Assembly (NCBI RefSeq): GCF_014174355.1
Contig: NZ_JABEQF010000010.1
Span: 1-64,000, forward strand
Source of the DNA: Gluconacetobacter azotocaptans
GTDB lineage: Bacteria; Pseudomonadota; Alphaproteobacteria; Acetobacterales; Acetobacteraceae
Direction of reading: 5' to 3'
DNA: 64,000 nt
In this document: one piece after another, positions 1 through 9,069 of the stretch
Layout of the letters: each line of letters begins with the position of its first letter
Position numbering within the stretch: position 1 is the first letter of the stretch
Translations under genes and position numbers: made by a program
The notes under the pieces: generated by a model
Database searches by the model: none
What the model saw: the letters and a program-made list of their open reading frames with translations, nothing else
What the model was told of the DNA's origin: nothing

Positions 1-186
1 ATCGGCACCGCCTTCGGGCCGCTGGCCGGGCGGATCTGGCGCATCGGCGCCATGGGCTACAACGCCATGAAGCACAAGGTGCTGCTGACCTTGGGCGCGC
101 TGGAGGCCGTGTTGCGCCAGGAAGGCCACGCCCTGGCCTCCGGCGCCGCCGTCGATGCCGCACGCGCTGCGTACGAGGATTTGTGA
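1..186 (+). CDS. C-terminal fragment of a class V aminotransferase, probably ureidoglycine--glyoxylate aminotransferase
   Basis: The frame is open from the first base of the window and ends in TGA at 184-186, leaving the last 61 residues of a protein that starts upstream. The visible part contains GPLAGRIWRIGAMGYNA, the conserved C-terminal small-domain motif of alanine/serine--glyoxylate aminotransferases (class V, PLP-dependent). The PLP lysine lies outside the window. The TGA overlaps the GTG start of the allantoinase gene, so the two are translationally coupled. That ureide context favours the PucG type, which transaminates ureidoglycine or its breakdown products with glyoxylate. A plain serine--glyoxylate aminotransferase cannot be excluded from this fragment. 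Confidence 0.75.
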   Translation: MGTAFGPLAGRIWRIGAMGYNAMKHKVLLTLGALEAVLRQEGHALASGAAVDAARAAYEDL

Positions 187-1103
187 CGGATATGGCCCCC
201 ACCGATACCTATCCGCGCGACCTGATCGGCTATGCCGGCCGGCCGCCGGACCCGCACTGGCCCGGCGCGGCGCGGGTCGCCGTCCAGTTCGTCATCAATT
301 ACGAGGAAGGGGCCGAAAATTCGGTCCTGCACGGCGACAGGGGGTCGGAAGCCTTCCTGTCCGAGATGGTGGGCGCGCAATCCGTCCCGGGCGCGCGGGC
401 CATCGCGATGGAAAGCCTGTATGAATACGGCGCCCGCGCCGGGTTCTGGCGCCTGCACCGGCTGTTCACCGAACGGTCTCTGCCCGTCACAATCTTCGGC
501 GTCGCGGCGGCGATGGCGCGCAATCCGGGTGCGGTGGCGGCGATGCAGGACGCGGGATGGGAAATCGCCAGCCACGGCCTGCGCTGGATCGACTACCAGC
601 ATGTGCCCGAGGAACTGGAGCGCGAGCATATCCGCCAATGCATCGCCCTGCATGCCGAACTGACCGGGTCGCGCCCGCTGGGCTGGTACCAGGGACGCAC
701 CAGCCCGAACACCGCCCGTCTGGTCGCCGAGGAAGGGGGGTTCGTCTATGATGCGGATTCCTATGCCGACGACCTGCCCTATTACGACCGCCGGCACGGA
801 CGGGCGCAGTTGATCGTGCCCTATACGCTGGATGCGAACGACATGCGCTTCGTCGCGCTGAACGGCTTCACCGAGGGCGAGCAGTTCTTCCGCTACCTGC
901 GCGATACGTTCGACGCGCTGTATGAAGAAGGCGCCGCGTCGCCCAAGATGATGTCCATCGGACTGCATTGCCGTGTTGCCGGCCGGCCGGGCCGGGCCCG
1001 CGCGGTCGCCCGTTTCCTGGACCATGTCCTGGCGCAGGACGGCGTATGGATCGCCACCCGCCTGGATATCGCACGCCACTGGCTGAAGGTGCACCCCACA
1101 TGA
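183..1103 (+). CDS. puuE: Allantoinase, polysaccharide-deacetylase type (PuuE)
   Basis: A 306-residue protein of the NodB/polysaccharide deacetylase fold that matches the PuuE family, which opens the allantoin ring to allantoate without the amidohydrolase fold of classical allantoinases. Typical blocks are visible: RDLIGYAGRPPDPHWPG near the N-terminus, VQFVINYEEGAENS at about 33-47, EIASHGLRWIDYQ in the middle and GWYQGRTSPNTARLV at about 160-175. The start is GTG at 183, inside the stop codon of the preceding gene (GTGA overlap). The gene overlaps uraD by 4 bases. The product is cytoplasmic and acts after UraD in urate breakdown. Confidence 0.9.
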   Translation: MTDMAPTDTYPRDLIGYAGRPPDPHWPGAARVAVQFVINYEEGAENSVLHGDRGSEAFLSEMVGAQSVPGARAIAMESLYEYGARAGFWRLHRLFTERSLPVTIFGVAAAMARNPGAVAAMQDAGWEIASHGLRWIDYQHVPEELEREHIRQCIALHAELTGSRPLGWYQGRTSPNTARLVAEEGGFVYDADSYADDLPYYDRRHGRAQLIVPYTLDANDMRFVALNGFTEGEQFFRYLRDTFDALYEEGAASPKMMSIGLHCRVAGRPGRARAVARFLDHVLAQDGVWIATRLDIARHWLKVHPT

Positions 1104-1639
1104 CCCCCCGGACGACCGACATCATGGATCGGGTCAACACGCTGGATGCCGAAGGATTCGTGACCCTGTTCGGGCCGTTGTTCGAGCATTCGCCCTGGGT
1201 GGCGGAACGCGCCGCGTCCCTGCGGCCCTTCGCCGGGCCGGAGGCGATGCTGGCGACGATGAAGGCGTTGGTGGATGGCGCGACCGAGGCCGAGAAACTG
1301 GCGCTGGTGCGCGCGCATCCGGAACTGGCGCGCCGGGCCGGGCTCGATCCGACATTGACGCAGGCTTCCGCCACCGAACAGGCATCGGCCGGGCTGGACC
1401 GGTTGAGCACGCAGGAATATGGCCGGTTCAACCAGCTGAACGACGCCTATGCCGCGCGGTTCGCCATGCCGTTCGTCATCTGTGTCCGCCTGTCGGACAA
1501 GGCTTTCATCCTGTCGGAAATGGAACGCCGCGTCGCCCATACGCCCGAGCAGGAACTGGACACCGCGCTGGTCGAGATCGGCAAGATCGCCGGCTTGCGG
1601 CTGGTGGACATTCTGGCGAAACTGGAGCGTACGGCATGA
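1100..1639 (+). CDS. uraD: 2-oxo-4-hydroxy-4-carboxy-5-ureidoimidazoline (OHCU) decarboxylase
   Basis: This 179-residue protein decarboxylates OHCU to (S)-allantoin, the step after 5-hydroxyisourate hydrolase. It carries the family signature RAHPELARRAG around residues 73-83, whose histidine is the catalytic residue in characterised UraD proteins, and the block GLDRLSTQEYGRFNQLNDAY. The reading frame extends further upstream, but the ATG at 1100 overlaps the allantoinase stop (ATGA), and homologous sequence begins there. The size is normal for stand-alone UraD. It is followed by uraH with another ATGA overlap, so the four ureide genes form one coupled transcript. Confidence 0.92.
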   Translation: MTPRTTDIMDRVNTLDAEGFVTLFGPLFEHSPWVAERAASLRPFAGPEAMLATMKALVDGATEAEKLALVRAHPELARRAGLDPTLTQASATEQASAGLDRLSTQEYGRFNQLNDAYAARFAMPFVICVRLSDKAFILSEMERRVAHTPEQELDTALVEIGKIAGLRLVDILAKLERTA

Positions 1640-1989
1640 TGACCCTGTCCAGCCACGTTCTGGATCTGGTGTCCGGCCGCCCCGCGGCCGGCATGGACAT
1701 CGCCCTGTGGCAGGGCGAGCGCTGCCTGTTCAGCGGCCGCACGAACGCGGACGGACGCTGCCCGGATCTGGCGACGCTGGGCGGGCTGGCGCCGGGCCGC
1801 TATCGGCTGGAATTTTCGGTGGCAGCCTATTTCCAGGGGCAGGGCGTCGCCCAGAGCGACCCGCCTTTCCTGGATATCGTGCCGATCGCCTTCGGGATCG
1901 CGGTACCGGGCGCCGACGGGAAGGGGGGGCACTACCATGTGCCGCTGCTGGTTTCGCCCTACGGGTTTTCGACCTACCGGGGAAGTTGA
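1636..1989 (+). CDS. uraH: 5-hydroxyisourate hydrolase (transthyretin-like)
   Basis: A 117-residue transthyretin-related protein that hydrolyses 5-hydroxyisourate to OHCU. The N-terminal SSHVLDLVSGRPAAGM supplies the catalytic histidine region, HYHVPLLVSPYGFSTYRGS carries the HxH and the C-terminal YRGS tetrapeptide that is the hallmark separating HIU hydrolases from vertebrate transthyretin. No signal peptide is present, so it is cytosolic. It is the last gene of the operon, coupled to uraD by ATGA overlap and followed within about 20 bases by a strong hairpin. A urate oxidase is not visible in the window. Confidence 0.95.
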   Translation: MMTLSSHVLDLVSGRPAAGMDIALWQGERCLFSGRTNADGRCPDLATLGGLAPGRYRLEFSVAAYFQGQGVAQSDPPFLDIVPIAFGIAVPGADGKGGHYHVPLLVSPYGFSTYRGS

Positions 1990-2007
1990 GCCGGCCCTGA
2001 AACGCCA

Positions 2008-2042
2008 AAACGCGCGACGGGAGTAATTCCCGTCGCGCGTTT
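2008..2042. terminator. Strong bidirectional hairpin between uraH and the isocitrate dehydrogenase gene
   Basis: A perfect 15-base-pair inverted repeat (arms 2008-2022 and 2028-2042) encloses a 5-base loop. The arms begin and end with AAA/TTT, so a short U-tract follows the hairpin in either direction. It sits between two convergent genes and probably terminates both. Confidence 0.85.
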
Positions 2043-2084
2043 CGATATCCCTATCCCGCCGGCCTTTCAGGCCGGCGGAATGGA

Positions 2085-3116
2085 TCAGACCAGCTTCTGC
2101 TTCAGCGCGGCCGTCAGTTCCCGCGTTCCGGCGGTGCCGCCCAGGTCGCGGGTCCGGACCTCGCCGGTGGTGATGACGGCTTCGATCGCGCCCTCGATAC
2201 GGGAGGCCAGGTCCTGGCGGCCCACATGCTGCAGCATCATGTTCGCAGCCATCAGCAGGGCCAGCGGGTTGGCCAGGTTCTTGCCGGCGATATCCGGAGC
2301 GGAACCATGGACGGCTTCGAACACCGCCGCCTTCTCGCCGATATTGGCACCCGGGGCCATACCCAGGCCGCCGACCAGGCCGGCCGTCAGGTCGGACAAG
2401 ATGTCGCCGAACAGGTTGGTGGTGACGATCACGTCGAACTGCCACGGGTCGATGACCAGTTGCATGGCGCAGGCGTCGACGATCCGCTCGTTCACCTCGA
2501 CGCGGCCCTCGTATTCCTTCGCGACCTTGCGGCCCTCTTCAAGGAACAGGCCCGTCAGCAGCTTCAGGATGTTGGCCTTGTGGACCAGCGTCACCTTCTT
2601 GCGGTTGTTCTTGACCGCGTATTCGAAGGCGAAGCGGACGATGCGGTTGCATTCGGCGCGCGAGTTGTAGCCGGCGCCGGTGGCGATGCCATGCGGGTCG
2701 TCACCGACGGGGATGTAGCTTTCCATCGCCGCGTAATACCCCTCGAGGTTTTCACGGACGATGACGAGGTCGATCTTGTCGAAGCGGCCGCCCGGCACGA
2801 TCGTGTGGGTCGGACGAAGATTGGCGTAGAGACCGAACTCCTGCCGCAATGTGACGTTGATCGACTTGAAGCCGCCGCCGACGGGCGTGGTCAGCGGCCC
2901 CTTGAGCGCGAGGCCGGTGCGATGGATGCTCTCGATCGTCTGGGCAGGCAGCGGATTGCCGGTGGCGTCGACGGCCGCCATGCCGGCAAGCTGGCGGTCC
3001 CAGTCGAACGGGGCGCCGACCGCGTCCAGGATCTCGATGACGGATTCGACGATCTCGGGGCCAATCCCGTCGCCGGGAATCAGGGTGGCCGGGATGTTTT
3101 TTTCTGCAGCGGACAT
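2085..3116 (-). CDS. NAD-dependent isocitrate dehydrogenase (isocitrate/isopropylmalate dehydrogenase family)
   Basis: A 343-residue beta-decarboxylating dehydrogenase. IPGDGIGPEIV lies at the N-terminus, KGPLTTPVGGGFKSINVTLRQ and ANLRPTHTIVPGG in the middle, and TNLFGDILSDL with GANIG and AVFEAVHGSAPDIAGK near the C-terminus. The replacement of isopropylmalate-type motifs and the length favour isocitrate as substrate, with an NAD-type cofactor loop. The frame runs upstream to 3236, but the ATG at 3114-3116 has a good GAGGGAGA ribosome site about ten bases before it. The gene stands alone, with its own 175-base leader. Homo-isocitrate or tartrate dehydrogenase specificity is less likely but not excluded. 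Confidence 0.8.
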   Translation of the reverse strand: MSAAEKNIPATLIPGDGIGPEIVESVIEILDAVGAPFDWDRQLAGMAAVDATGNPLPAQTIESIHRTGLALKGPLTTPVGGGFKSINVTLRQEFGLYANLRPTHTIVPGGRFDKIDLVIVRENLEGYYAAMESYIPVGDDPHGIATGAGYNSRAECNRIVRFAFEYAVKNNRKKVTLVHKANILKLLTGLFLEEGRKVAKEYEGRVEVNERIVDACAMQLVIDPWQFDVIVTTNLFGDILSDLTAGLVGGLGMAPGANIGEKAAVFEAVHGSAPDIAGKNLANPLALLMAANMMLQHVGRQDLASRIEGAIEAVITTGEVRTRDLGGTAGTRELTAALKQKLV

Positions 3117-3291
3117 TATGGAACGTCTCCCTCTGTGCAGGGTCTTTGACAGGGTGCGCGCCGGCGTCGGACTACCTGGTCGCGAGGCAGAGCAGCCGTG
3201 TCGGAACCCGTATGGTCCTAGGCCCGTGACCGGCATGTGACAATTCCACAGCCCCCCGGCAGGGCCGCTTTCACGGTCACATTATCCGGCG

Positions 3292-5070
3292 CTATCCCCC
3301 CGCCAGCGGGGCACAGGCTGCCCGCAGCCACGTCTGCCCGGCACTGTCCAGATGCGGCGCGATGTCTTCACAAACCCGTGCATGATAGGCGTCCAGCCAT
3401 GATCGCTCGCCCTCGGTCAGAAGCGCGACGTCGATCAGCCGGCGGTCGAAGGGCGCCAGTGTCAGCGTTTCGAATTCCAGAAAAGCCCGGCCGGGGGCGC
3501 CCACCGGGGCCGGACGCACCAGCAGCAGGTTTTCCAGCCGGATCCCGAACGCGCCGGGACGATAGTATCCGGGTTCGTTCGACAGGATCATCCCGGCCTC
3601 GATCGCCACCGGGCGGTACACCGCCGAGATCGAGGCCGGCCCTTCGTGAACCGACAGGTAGCTGCCGATGCCGTGACCGGTCCCGTGATCGTAATCCAGC
3701 CCCGCCTGCCACAGGGCGTAGCGGGCCAGGGCATCCAGCGCATGCCCCGTGACCCCGGCCGGGAAGCGGGCTTGCGCCAGCGCGATATGCCCCTTCAGCA
3801 CCCGGGTGAACGGTCCGCGCACATGATCGGGGCCCGCGTCGGGGCCGGTCCAGATCGTGCGCGTGACGTCGGTGGTGCCGAACGGGTACTGACCGCCGCT
3901 GTCGATCAGATAGACCTCGTTCGCGCCGAGCCTGCGATTGCTCTCCGGCGTGACGCGGTAGTGGATGACCGCCCCGTTGGGGCCGGCGCCCGAAATGGCG
4001 GGAAAGCTTTCCTCGCGATAATCGGGGCTGCCGGCGCGGCACGAATCCAGCCGGCCGGCGGCCTCCAGTTCGCCCTGGCCCACGCCCGCCTCATCCAGCC
4101 AGTGCAGAAAACGGCACAACGCCACGCCGTCCTGCATATGGGCGCGCCGCGCGCCGTCCTGCTCGACCTCGTTCTTGACGGCTTTCGGCACCACGCACGG
4201 ATCGCTGCCCCGCACCACCGTGGCGCCCGCCGCCTGAACCGTCTGGATGAACCAGATGGCGGTGCCGACGGGATCGATCCGCACCCGCTGGCCGGTCAGC
4301 GCCGCCAGCGCCGCCTCCAGCCGGTCCGGGGGCGTGATGGAGACCTGCGGCCCCAGCCAGGTGCCGGTGTCGGCCGGCACGCGCGCGGGGTCGATGAACA
4401 GGTCCAGCCGTGCATCGGCATGCAGGATGGCAAACGCCAGGCAGACCGGAATGTAGGGTATATCGCCGCCCCGGATATTCAGCAGCCACGCGATCGAGGT
4501 CGGATCGCCAAGGATGACCGCGTCCTGGCCCTCGGCCTTCAGTGTGTCGGCAATCCGCTCCCGCTTCGCGGCGCTGTCGACCCCGGCATAGGTCAGCGGG
4601 TGGGGCAGGCAGGGCGTGGCCGGGGCGGCGGGGCGGTCGGTCCAGACCTGGTCCACCGGGTTGGCGGCCAGCGGAACCAGCGTCAGGCCGGCATCCAGAA
4701 AGGGCTGGAGCCCTGCCTCGCCGACCAGCCGGGGATCGTAGCCGATGCGCTTGCCCGCGCCGCCGTTGGCCGCCAGCCAGTGGGCCGGGGGCGTGTCGCG
4801 GATATGCAGGCGGGACCACAGCGCGCCGTCGATCTGCTGGTCCATCTGCGTGATGTAGCGGCCGTCGGAAAATACGGCCGACGGTCCATCCCGCTGGACC
4901 ACGGTCATGCCGGCACTGCCGGTGAAGCCGGTCAGCCACGCCAGACGCTCGGCGCATGGCGCGACATATTCGCCCAGATGTTCGTCGCCGCGCGGCAGGA
5001 CGAAGCCATCGACATTCATCTGGCCCAACGCCGCGCGTAGGGCCGCCAGGCGGGATGCAGAATCGGTCAT
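3292..5070 (-). CDS. pepP: Xaa-Pro aminopeptidase (aminopeptidase P family, M24B)
   Basis: This 592-residue protein has the long three-domain layout of eukaryote-like aminopeptidase P: two creatinase N-domains (about 1-300) and a pita-bread peptidase domain. Metal ligands are visible in order: DSGGQYPFGTTDVTRT (two Asp), HGTGHGIGSYLSVHEGP (His), SNEPGYY (Glu) and LEFETLTLAP (Glu). It removes N-terminal residues preceding proline and is expected in the cytoplasm. The start ATG at 5068-5070 leaves 53 bases to prmA, and it is probably in the same minus-strand transcript as uvrD-prmA. Confidence 0.9.
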   Translation of the reverse strand: MTDSASRLAALRAALGQMNVDGFVLPRGDEHLGEYVAPCAERLAWLTGFTGSAGMTVVQRDGPSAVFSDGRYITQMDQQIDGALWSRLHIRDTPPAHWLAANGGAGKRIGYDPRLVGEAGLQPFLDAGLTLVPLAANPVDQVWTDRPAAPATPCLPHPLTYAGVDSAAKRERIADTLKAEGQDAVILGDPTSIAWLLNIRGGDIPYIPVCLAFAILHADARLDLFIDPARVPADTGTWLGPQVSITPPDRLEAALAALTGQRVRIDPVGTAIWFIQTVQAAGATVVRGSDPCVVPKAVKNEVEQDGARRAHMQDGVALCRFLHWLDEAGVGQGELEAAGRLDSCRAGSPDYREESFPAISGAGPNGAVIHYRVTPESNRRLGANEVYLIDSGGQYPFGTTDVTRTIWTGPDAGPDHVRGPFTRVLKGHIALAQARFPAGVTGHALDALARYALWQAGLDYDHGTGHGIGSYLSVHEGPASISAVYRPVAIEAGMILSNEPGYYRPGAFGIRLENLLLVRPAPVGAPGRAFLEFETLTLAPFDRRLIDVALLTEGERSWLDAYHARVCEDIAPHLDSAGQTWLRAACAPLAGG

Positions 5071-5123
5071 GTCATCGTCCTTTATCTTTTAAAGACAGAT
5101 TTTTATCCGGATATGTTCGTAAA

Positions 5124-6035
5124 TCAGATGACCGCGCCGGACGGTTTGCGCAGGACCAGCGTCGTCCAGTCGCCCTCGCGCAGGCGGCGTTCCAGAACCA
5201 GGCCCTGCCGCCGGTGAGCCGCCAGGACCATGCCGGCCTGGCTGTTCAGCAATCCGGCCAGGATTGCCGTCCCGCCGGGCGACAGATGCAGCGCCAGATC
5301 CTGCGCCATGAGGCACAGCGGGCGGGCCAGGATATTGGCGAAGACCAGGTCGAACGGCGCGCGGCGGGACAGTCCGGGCGTCCGCCAGCCATTGCCCAGG
5401 CGGGCGTCGATCAGGGGCCCCAGCCCGTTCAGTTCCGTGTTCCGTGCCGTGGTGCGGACGGACCAGGGCTCGATATCGATCGCCAGGACCGGACGATGCA
5501 GCAGGGCCGCCGCCGCCATGGCCAGGATGCCCGAACCGCAGCCCATGTCCAGAATCCGGCGGGGGCGGCGATGGGCGACTGCCTCAAGCGCGCGAAGGCA
5601 GCCGCGGGTCGATCCGTGTTCGCCCGATCCGAAGGCGACGCCGGCATCCAGCGTGATGGTGATGCGACGCGAACGCTCCGACGGGGCCAGATGCGTGCCG
5701 CGCACGGCGAAACGCTGCCCGACCGTCTGTTCGGGGAAGGATTCGTAGGTGCGGGCCAGCCAGCCCTCGGCCTCGGTGCGGGTGCGGTCCAGCGTGGCCT
5801 CATGCCCGGTCACGGCGGCGGCTATGGCCAAAGCGCCGGTCAGTTCCACCTCGCCATGGCCGGCGTCGCGGACGCCCTCGACCCGCCAGAAGAGCTGGCT
5901 GTCATCCATTTCGAATATGCCGATCGTCGTGCAGACGACGGCCAGGGCGTCTTCGTATGCCTCGACGGCCTCGGCCGGTACGGTGACGGAAATGGTTTCC
6001 AGTTCCGTCGCGTGTCGACGGGTCAGTCTTGTCAT
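5124..6035 (-). CDS. prmA: Ribosomal protein L11 methyltransferase
   Basis: A 303-residue SAM-dependent methyltransferase. The SAM-binding motif I is LDMGCGSGILAMAAA, preceded by the AFGSGEHGSTRGCL block typical of PrmA, and FANILARPL corresponds to the N-I-L-A-x-P-L catalytic region. PrmA trimethylates ribosomal protein L11. The ATG at 6033-6035 overlaps the stop of the upstream helicase gene by four bases, so translation is coupled. The N-terminal substrate-recognition domain is somewhat divergent, as is usual for alphaproteobacterial members. Confidence 0.88.
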   Translation of the reverse strand: MTRLTRRHATELETISVTVPAEAVEAYEDALAVVCTTIGIFEMDDSQLFWRVEGVRDAGHGEVELTGALAIAAAVTGHEATLDRTRTEAEGWLARTYESFPEQTVGQRFAVRGTHLAPSERSRRITITLDAGVAFGSGEHGSTRGCLRALEAVAHRRPRRILDMGCGSGILAMAAAALLHRPVLAIDIEPWSVRTTARNTELNGLGPLIDARLGNGWRTPGLSRRAPFDLVFANILARPLCLMAQDLALHLSPGGTAILAGLLNSQAGMVLAAHRRQGLVLERRLREGDWTTLVLRKPSGAVI

Positions 6036-8257
6036 GATGTTTTCTCAACGAAGGTATCGAGGACACGCTTCAGGCCGGCTTTCTCGAAAGCGACCTCCAA
6101 ACGGTTTCCGTCCTTGGACGAGACCGTTCCGTATCCGAATTTCTGGTGGAACACCCGGCTGCCCACGGCGATGCCCCGTTCGGGGCTGGTGGTGCCGCCA
6201 TCGGGCACATCCGTCACGCGCGGACGGCGCGCCATCACCGGGAAGGCGGTGGCGAAGATGGGGGCATGCCCATGCCCCCGCTGGCGGGCCTGCGACGCGG
6301 CGCCGGTCACGGTGACATGTTCGGGCGGCAGTTCGTCGATGAACCGGCTGGGAATCGCCGACTGCCAGTTGCCGTAGATCCGGCGGTTGGCGGCGTGGCT
6401 GATGATGGCGCGGTGCCGGGCACGGGTGATGCCGACGTACGCCAGGCGCCGTTCCTCCTCCAGCCCCTTCAGGCCGCCCTCATCCAGGGTGCGCTGCGAG
6501 GGGAAGACGCCTTCCTCCCACCCCGGCAGGAAGACGGTATCGAATTCCAGGCCCTTCGCCCCGTGCAGGGTCATGATGCTAGCCCGCTCGGCGCCGGCAT
6601 TCTCCTCGTTCTCCATGACCAGGGCGACATGTTCCAGGAACCCGGCCAGGCTTTCGAAATCGGCCAGCGCGCGGACCAGTTCCTTCAAATTGTCCAGCCG
6701 GCCGGGGGCCTCGGGCGAGGTGTCGGCCTTCCACATGTCGATATAGCCGCTTTCCTCCAGCAGGGTTTCGACCACCACTACGTGGCCCTCGCGCGGCAGG
6801 GCCTCGCGGCCCCGGGCCAGGCACGACATCAGGGCGGTCATCTGTTCGCGCGCGCGGCCCTTGAGTTCGTTGCGCGCGATCAGATCCATGACCGCGGCGG
6901 CCAGGGGCATCTGCCGCTCGCGCGCAGCCAGGTGGAATTTCTGCATCGCGGCGGCGCCGATGCCGCGTCGGGGCACGTTGATGATCCGCTCGAACGCCAG
7001 ATCGTCCGCCGGCTGGTTCATGACCCGCATATAGGCCAGCGCGTCGCGGATTTCGGCGCGTTCGTAAAAGCGCAATCCGCCCACCACCCGATAGGGAATG
7101 CCCAGGGTGATCAGCCGTTCCTCGAACGCGCGGGTCTGGAAACCGGCGCGGACCAGGATCGCGATTTCCGACAGCGAATGCCCGCCGGCGCGCACGCGCT
7201 CGATCTCCTCGCCGACCAGGCGGGCCTCGTCGTCCGAATCCCAGACCGAAACCACCCGCACCTTCTCGCCCGTCGCATCGTCGCGTCCGGGGCGCAGCGT
7301 CTTGCCCAGCCGCCCGTCGTTATGCGCGATCAGCCCGGATGCTGCGCCCAGGATCTGCACGGTCGAACGGTAGTTGCGTTCCAGCCGGACGACCGCAGCC
7401 CCGGGGAAATCTCGTTCGAAGCGCAGGATGTTCTCGACCTCGGCCCCGCGCCAGGAATAGATCGACTGGTCGTCGTCCCCCACGCAGCAGATATTGGCGG
7501 GCTGGCCGTCGCGCTGGGCCAGCAGGCGCAGCCACAGGTACTGGATGGTGTTCGTGTCCTGATATTCGTCCACCAGGATATAGCGGAAGAACCGGTGGTA
7601 TTGCGCCAGCACGTCCGGATGGGTGCGCATGATCTCGGTCATATGCAGCATCAGGTCGCCGAAGTCGCAGGCGTTGAGCTGCGCCAGCCGGGTCTGGTAG
7701 TCGGTATAGATCGCGCAGCATTTTCCGCCGGCGAAATCGCTGTCCTCGGCCGGGGTGACGCGCGCGGGCGTCAGGCCGCGATCCTTCCAACGCTGGATCA
7801 CGCCCAGGATGCCCTGGGGCGGCCAGCGCTTGGTGTCGATGCGATAGGGTTCCATCACCTGCTTCAGCAGGCGAAGCTGGTCGTCGGTGTCCAGGATGGA
7901 AAAGCCGCTGGTCAGCCCGACATATTCCGCGTGCCGGCGCAGCATGCGCGCGCACAGCGCATGGAACGTCCCCAGCCACAGCCCCTCGACCGGGGTACCC
8001 AGCAGGGCGCCGACGCGCTCGCGCATTTCGCGCGCGGCCTTGTTGGTGAACGTGACGGCCAGGATCTGGTTCGGCCGCGCCCGGCCCGATAGCAGGATAT
8101 GGGCAAATCGCGTGGTCAGGACGCGCGTCTTGCCTGTCCCGGCGCCGGCAAGCACCAGCAGCGGGCCATCCGTCGTCTCGATCGCCGTCCGCTGTTCGGG
8201 ATTGAGTCGCTGGAGGTAATCGGGACTGTCGGAAAGGGGGGGCGAAATCTGGGTCAC
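6032..8257 (-). CDS. uvrD: UvrD/PcrA-type superfamily 1 DNA helicase
   Basis: A 3'-5' helicase of about 741 residues for nucleotide excision and mismatch repair. Motifs are all present: LAGAGTGKTRVL (Walker A), VDEYQDTN (Walker B), DDDQSIYSWRGAE, RLERNYRS, TLHGAKGLEFD and YVGITRAR. The C-terminal tail has a FGYGTV Tudor-like segment that binds RNA polymerase in PcrA/UvrD. The frame is open to 8419. I place the start at the GTG 8255-8257, just before TQISPPLSDS, with GGAAA upstream; the ATG at 8294-8296 is the alternative. It heads a uvrD-prmA(-pepP) transcript and is divergent from the first radC-like gene. Confidence 0.9.
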   Translation of the reverse strand: MTQISPPLSDSPDYLQRLNPEQRTAIETTDGPLLVLAGAGTGKTRVLTTRFAHILLSGRARPNQILAVTFTNKAAREMRERVGALLGTPVEGLWLGTFHALCARMLRRHAEYVGLTSGFSILDTDDQLRLLKQVMEPYRIDTKRWPPQGILGVIQRWKDRGLTPARVTPAEDSDFAGGKCCAIYTDYQTRLAQLNACDFGDLMLHMTEIMRTHPDVLAQYHRFFRYILVDEYQDTNTIQYLWLRLLAQRDGQPANICCVGDDDQSIYSWRGAEVENILRFERDFPGAAVVRLERNYRSTVQILGAASGLIAHNDGRLGKTLRPGRDDATGEKVRVVSVWDSDDEARLVGEEIERVRAGGHSLSEIAILVRAGFQTRAFEERLITLGIPYRVVGGLRFYERAEIRDALAYMRVMNQPADDLAFERIINVPRRGIGAAAMQKFHLAARERQMPLAAAVMDLIARNELKGRAREQMTALMSCLARGREALPREGHVVVVETLLEESGYIDMWKADTSPEAPGRLDNLKELVRALADFESLAGFLEHVALVMENEENAGAERASIMTLHGAKGLEFDTVFLPGWEEGVFPSQRTLDEGGLKGLEEERRLAYVGITRARHRAIISHAANRRIYGNWQSAIPSRFIDELPPEHVTVTGAASQARQRGHGHAPIFATAFPVMARRPRVTDVPDGGTTSPERGIAVGSRVFHQKFGYGTVSSKDGNRLEVAFEKAGLKRVLDTFVEKTS

Positions 8258-8330
8258 GGTTTCCGTATAGGGCGTCCCGGGGCTATGACCAAGCATCTGG
8301 GGGCGCGCCGCGCACGAAACAGGGGGCCGG

Positions 8331-9065
8331 ATGGCACGACAGGGCGGGAAGGGGGCGGCGACGCCCTCGCGGAATGCTCCGTTCAAGGACACCGGGCCGC
8401 AGGGGCACCGGGCCCGCATGCGTGCACGGGTGCTGACGGCGGGCGCGCACGCGCTGGCCGACTACGAAATCGTCGAGATGCTGCTGTTCCCGGGGATTCC
8501 GCGACGCGATACCAAGCCCATGGCCAAGGCGCTGATCAACCGGTTCGGCAGCTTGGCGGCCCTGCTGTCGGCCTCGTCCGACGACCTGCGCGGGGCGGGC
8601 CTGTCCGATGGGGTCGCGCTGCCCCTGATGCTGCCCGCGTGCGCCGCCACCCGCCTGTCGCGGCCCGAGCCGGTGACGCGCGCGCATGTCGGGGACTGGG
8701 ACGCCGTGATGACCTATTGCGACACGGTGCTGGCCGACGCCCCGCCAGGGCAGTTGCGGATCCTGTTCCTGGACAGCGGCAACCACGTCATCGCCGACGA
8801 TACGGTGTCGGCGACGCTGGATGGCGGCGAACTTGACGCCCTTCAGCGCCATATCCTGCTGCGGGCGCTGGACGTCCACGCCACCGCGTTCGTCGGCGTC
8901 CGCATTGCCGCGTCCTGGCCGCCGTCGGCAGCACAGATCGATCGCGACACCGTCCTGATGCAGGCGATATCCCATCATGCCCAGGCACTGTCCCTGACCG
9001 TGCAGGACCATCTTCTGCTCGGCCGGGGACGGTGGATCAGCCTGCGGCAGGAACGACGGCTCTAG
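8331..9065 (+). CDS. RadC family protein with degenerate JAMM motif (first of two paralogues)
   Basis: A 244-residue RadC/UPF0758 protein: a helix-hairpin-helix N-half (RARVLTAGAHALADYEIVEMLLFPGIPRRDTKPMAK... in the family pattern) and a C-terminal JAB1/MPN-like half (LRILFLDSGNHVIADD). The zinc-binding signature of RadC, HNHPSG followed by PSxxD, is replaced here by VRIAASW and PPSAAQ, so both histidine ligands are gone, and the conserved Glu of the FLDxxxxLIxxE strand is Asp. It is therefore unlikely to be a metallopeptidase. The second paralogue at 9918-10601 keeps the ligands. The function of RadC proteins is unsettled; the old DNA repair label is not well supported. Confidence 0.8.
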   Translation: MARQGGKGAATPSRNAPFKDTGPQGHRARMRARVLTAGAHALADYEIVEMLLFPGIPRRDTKPMAKALINRFGSLAALLSASSDDLRGAGLSDGVALPLMLPACAATRLSRPEPVTRAHVGDWDAVMTYCDTVLADAPPGQLRILFLDSGNHVIADDTVSATLDGGELDALQRHILLRALDVHATAFVGVRIAASWPPSAAQIDRDTVLMQAISHHAQALSLTVQDHLLLGRGRWISLRQERRL

Positions 9066-9069
9066 CGCC

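Noticed and set aside
2226-3149. Open frame of 307 codons antisense to the isocitrate dehydrogenase gene
   Set aside because: It mirrors the codons of a clearly conserved enzyme; there is no ribosome site or domain.
8281-8419. N-terminal extension of the UvrD-like helicase to the first ATG at 8419
   Set aside because: The extra residues are unlike any helicase, overlap the divergent radC-like gene and precede the point where homology starts.
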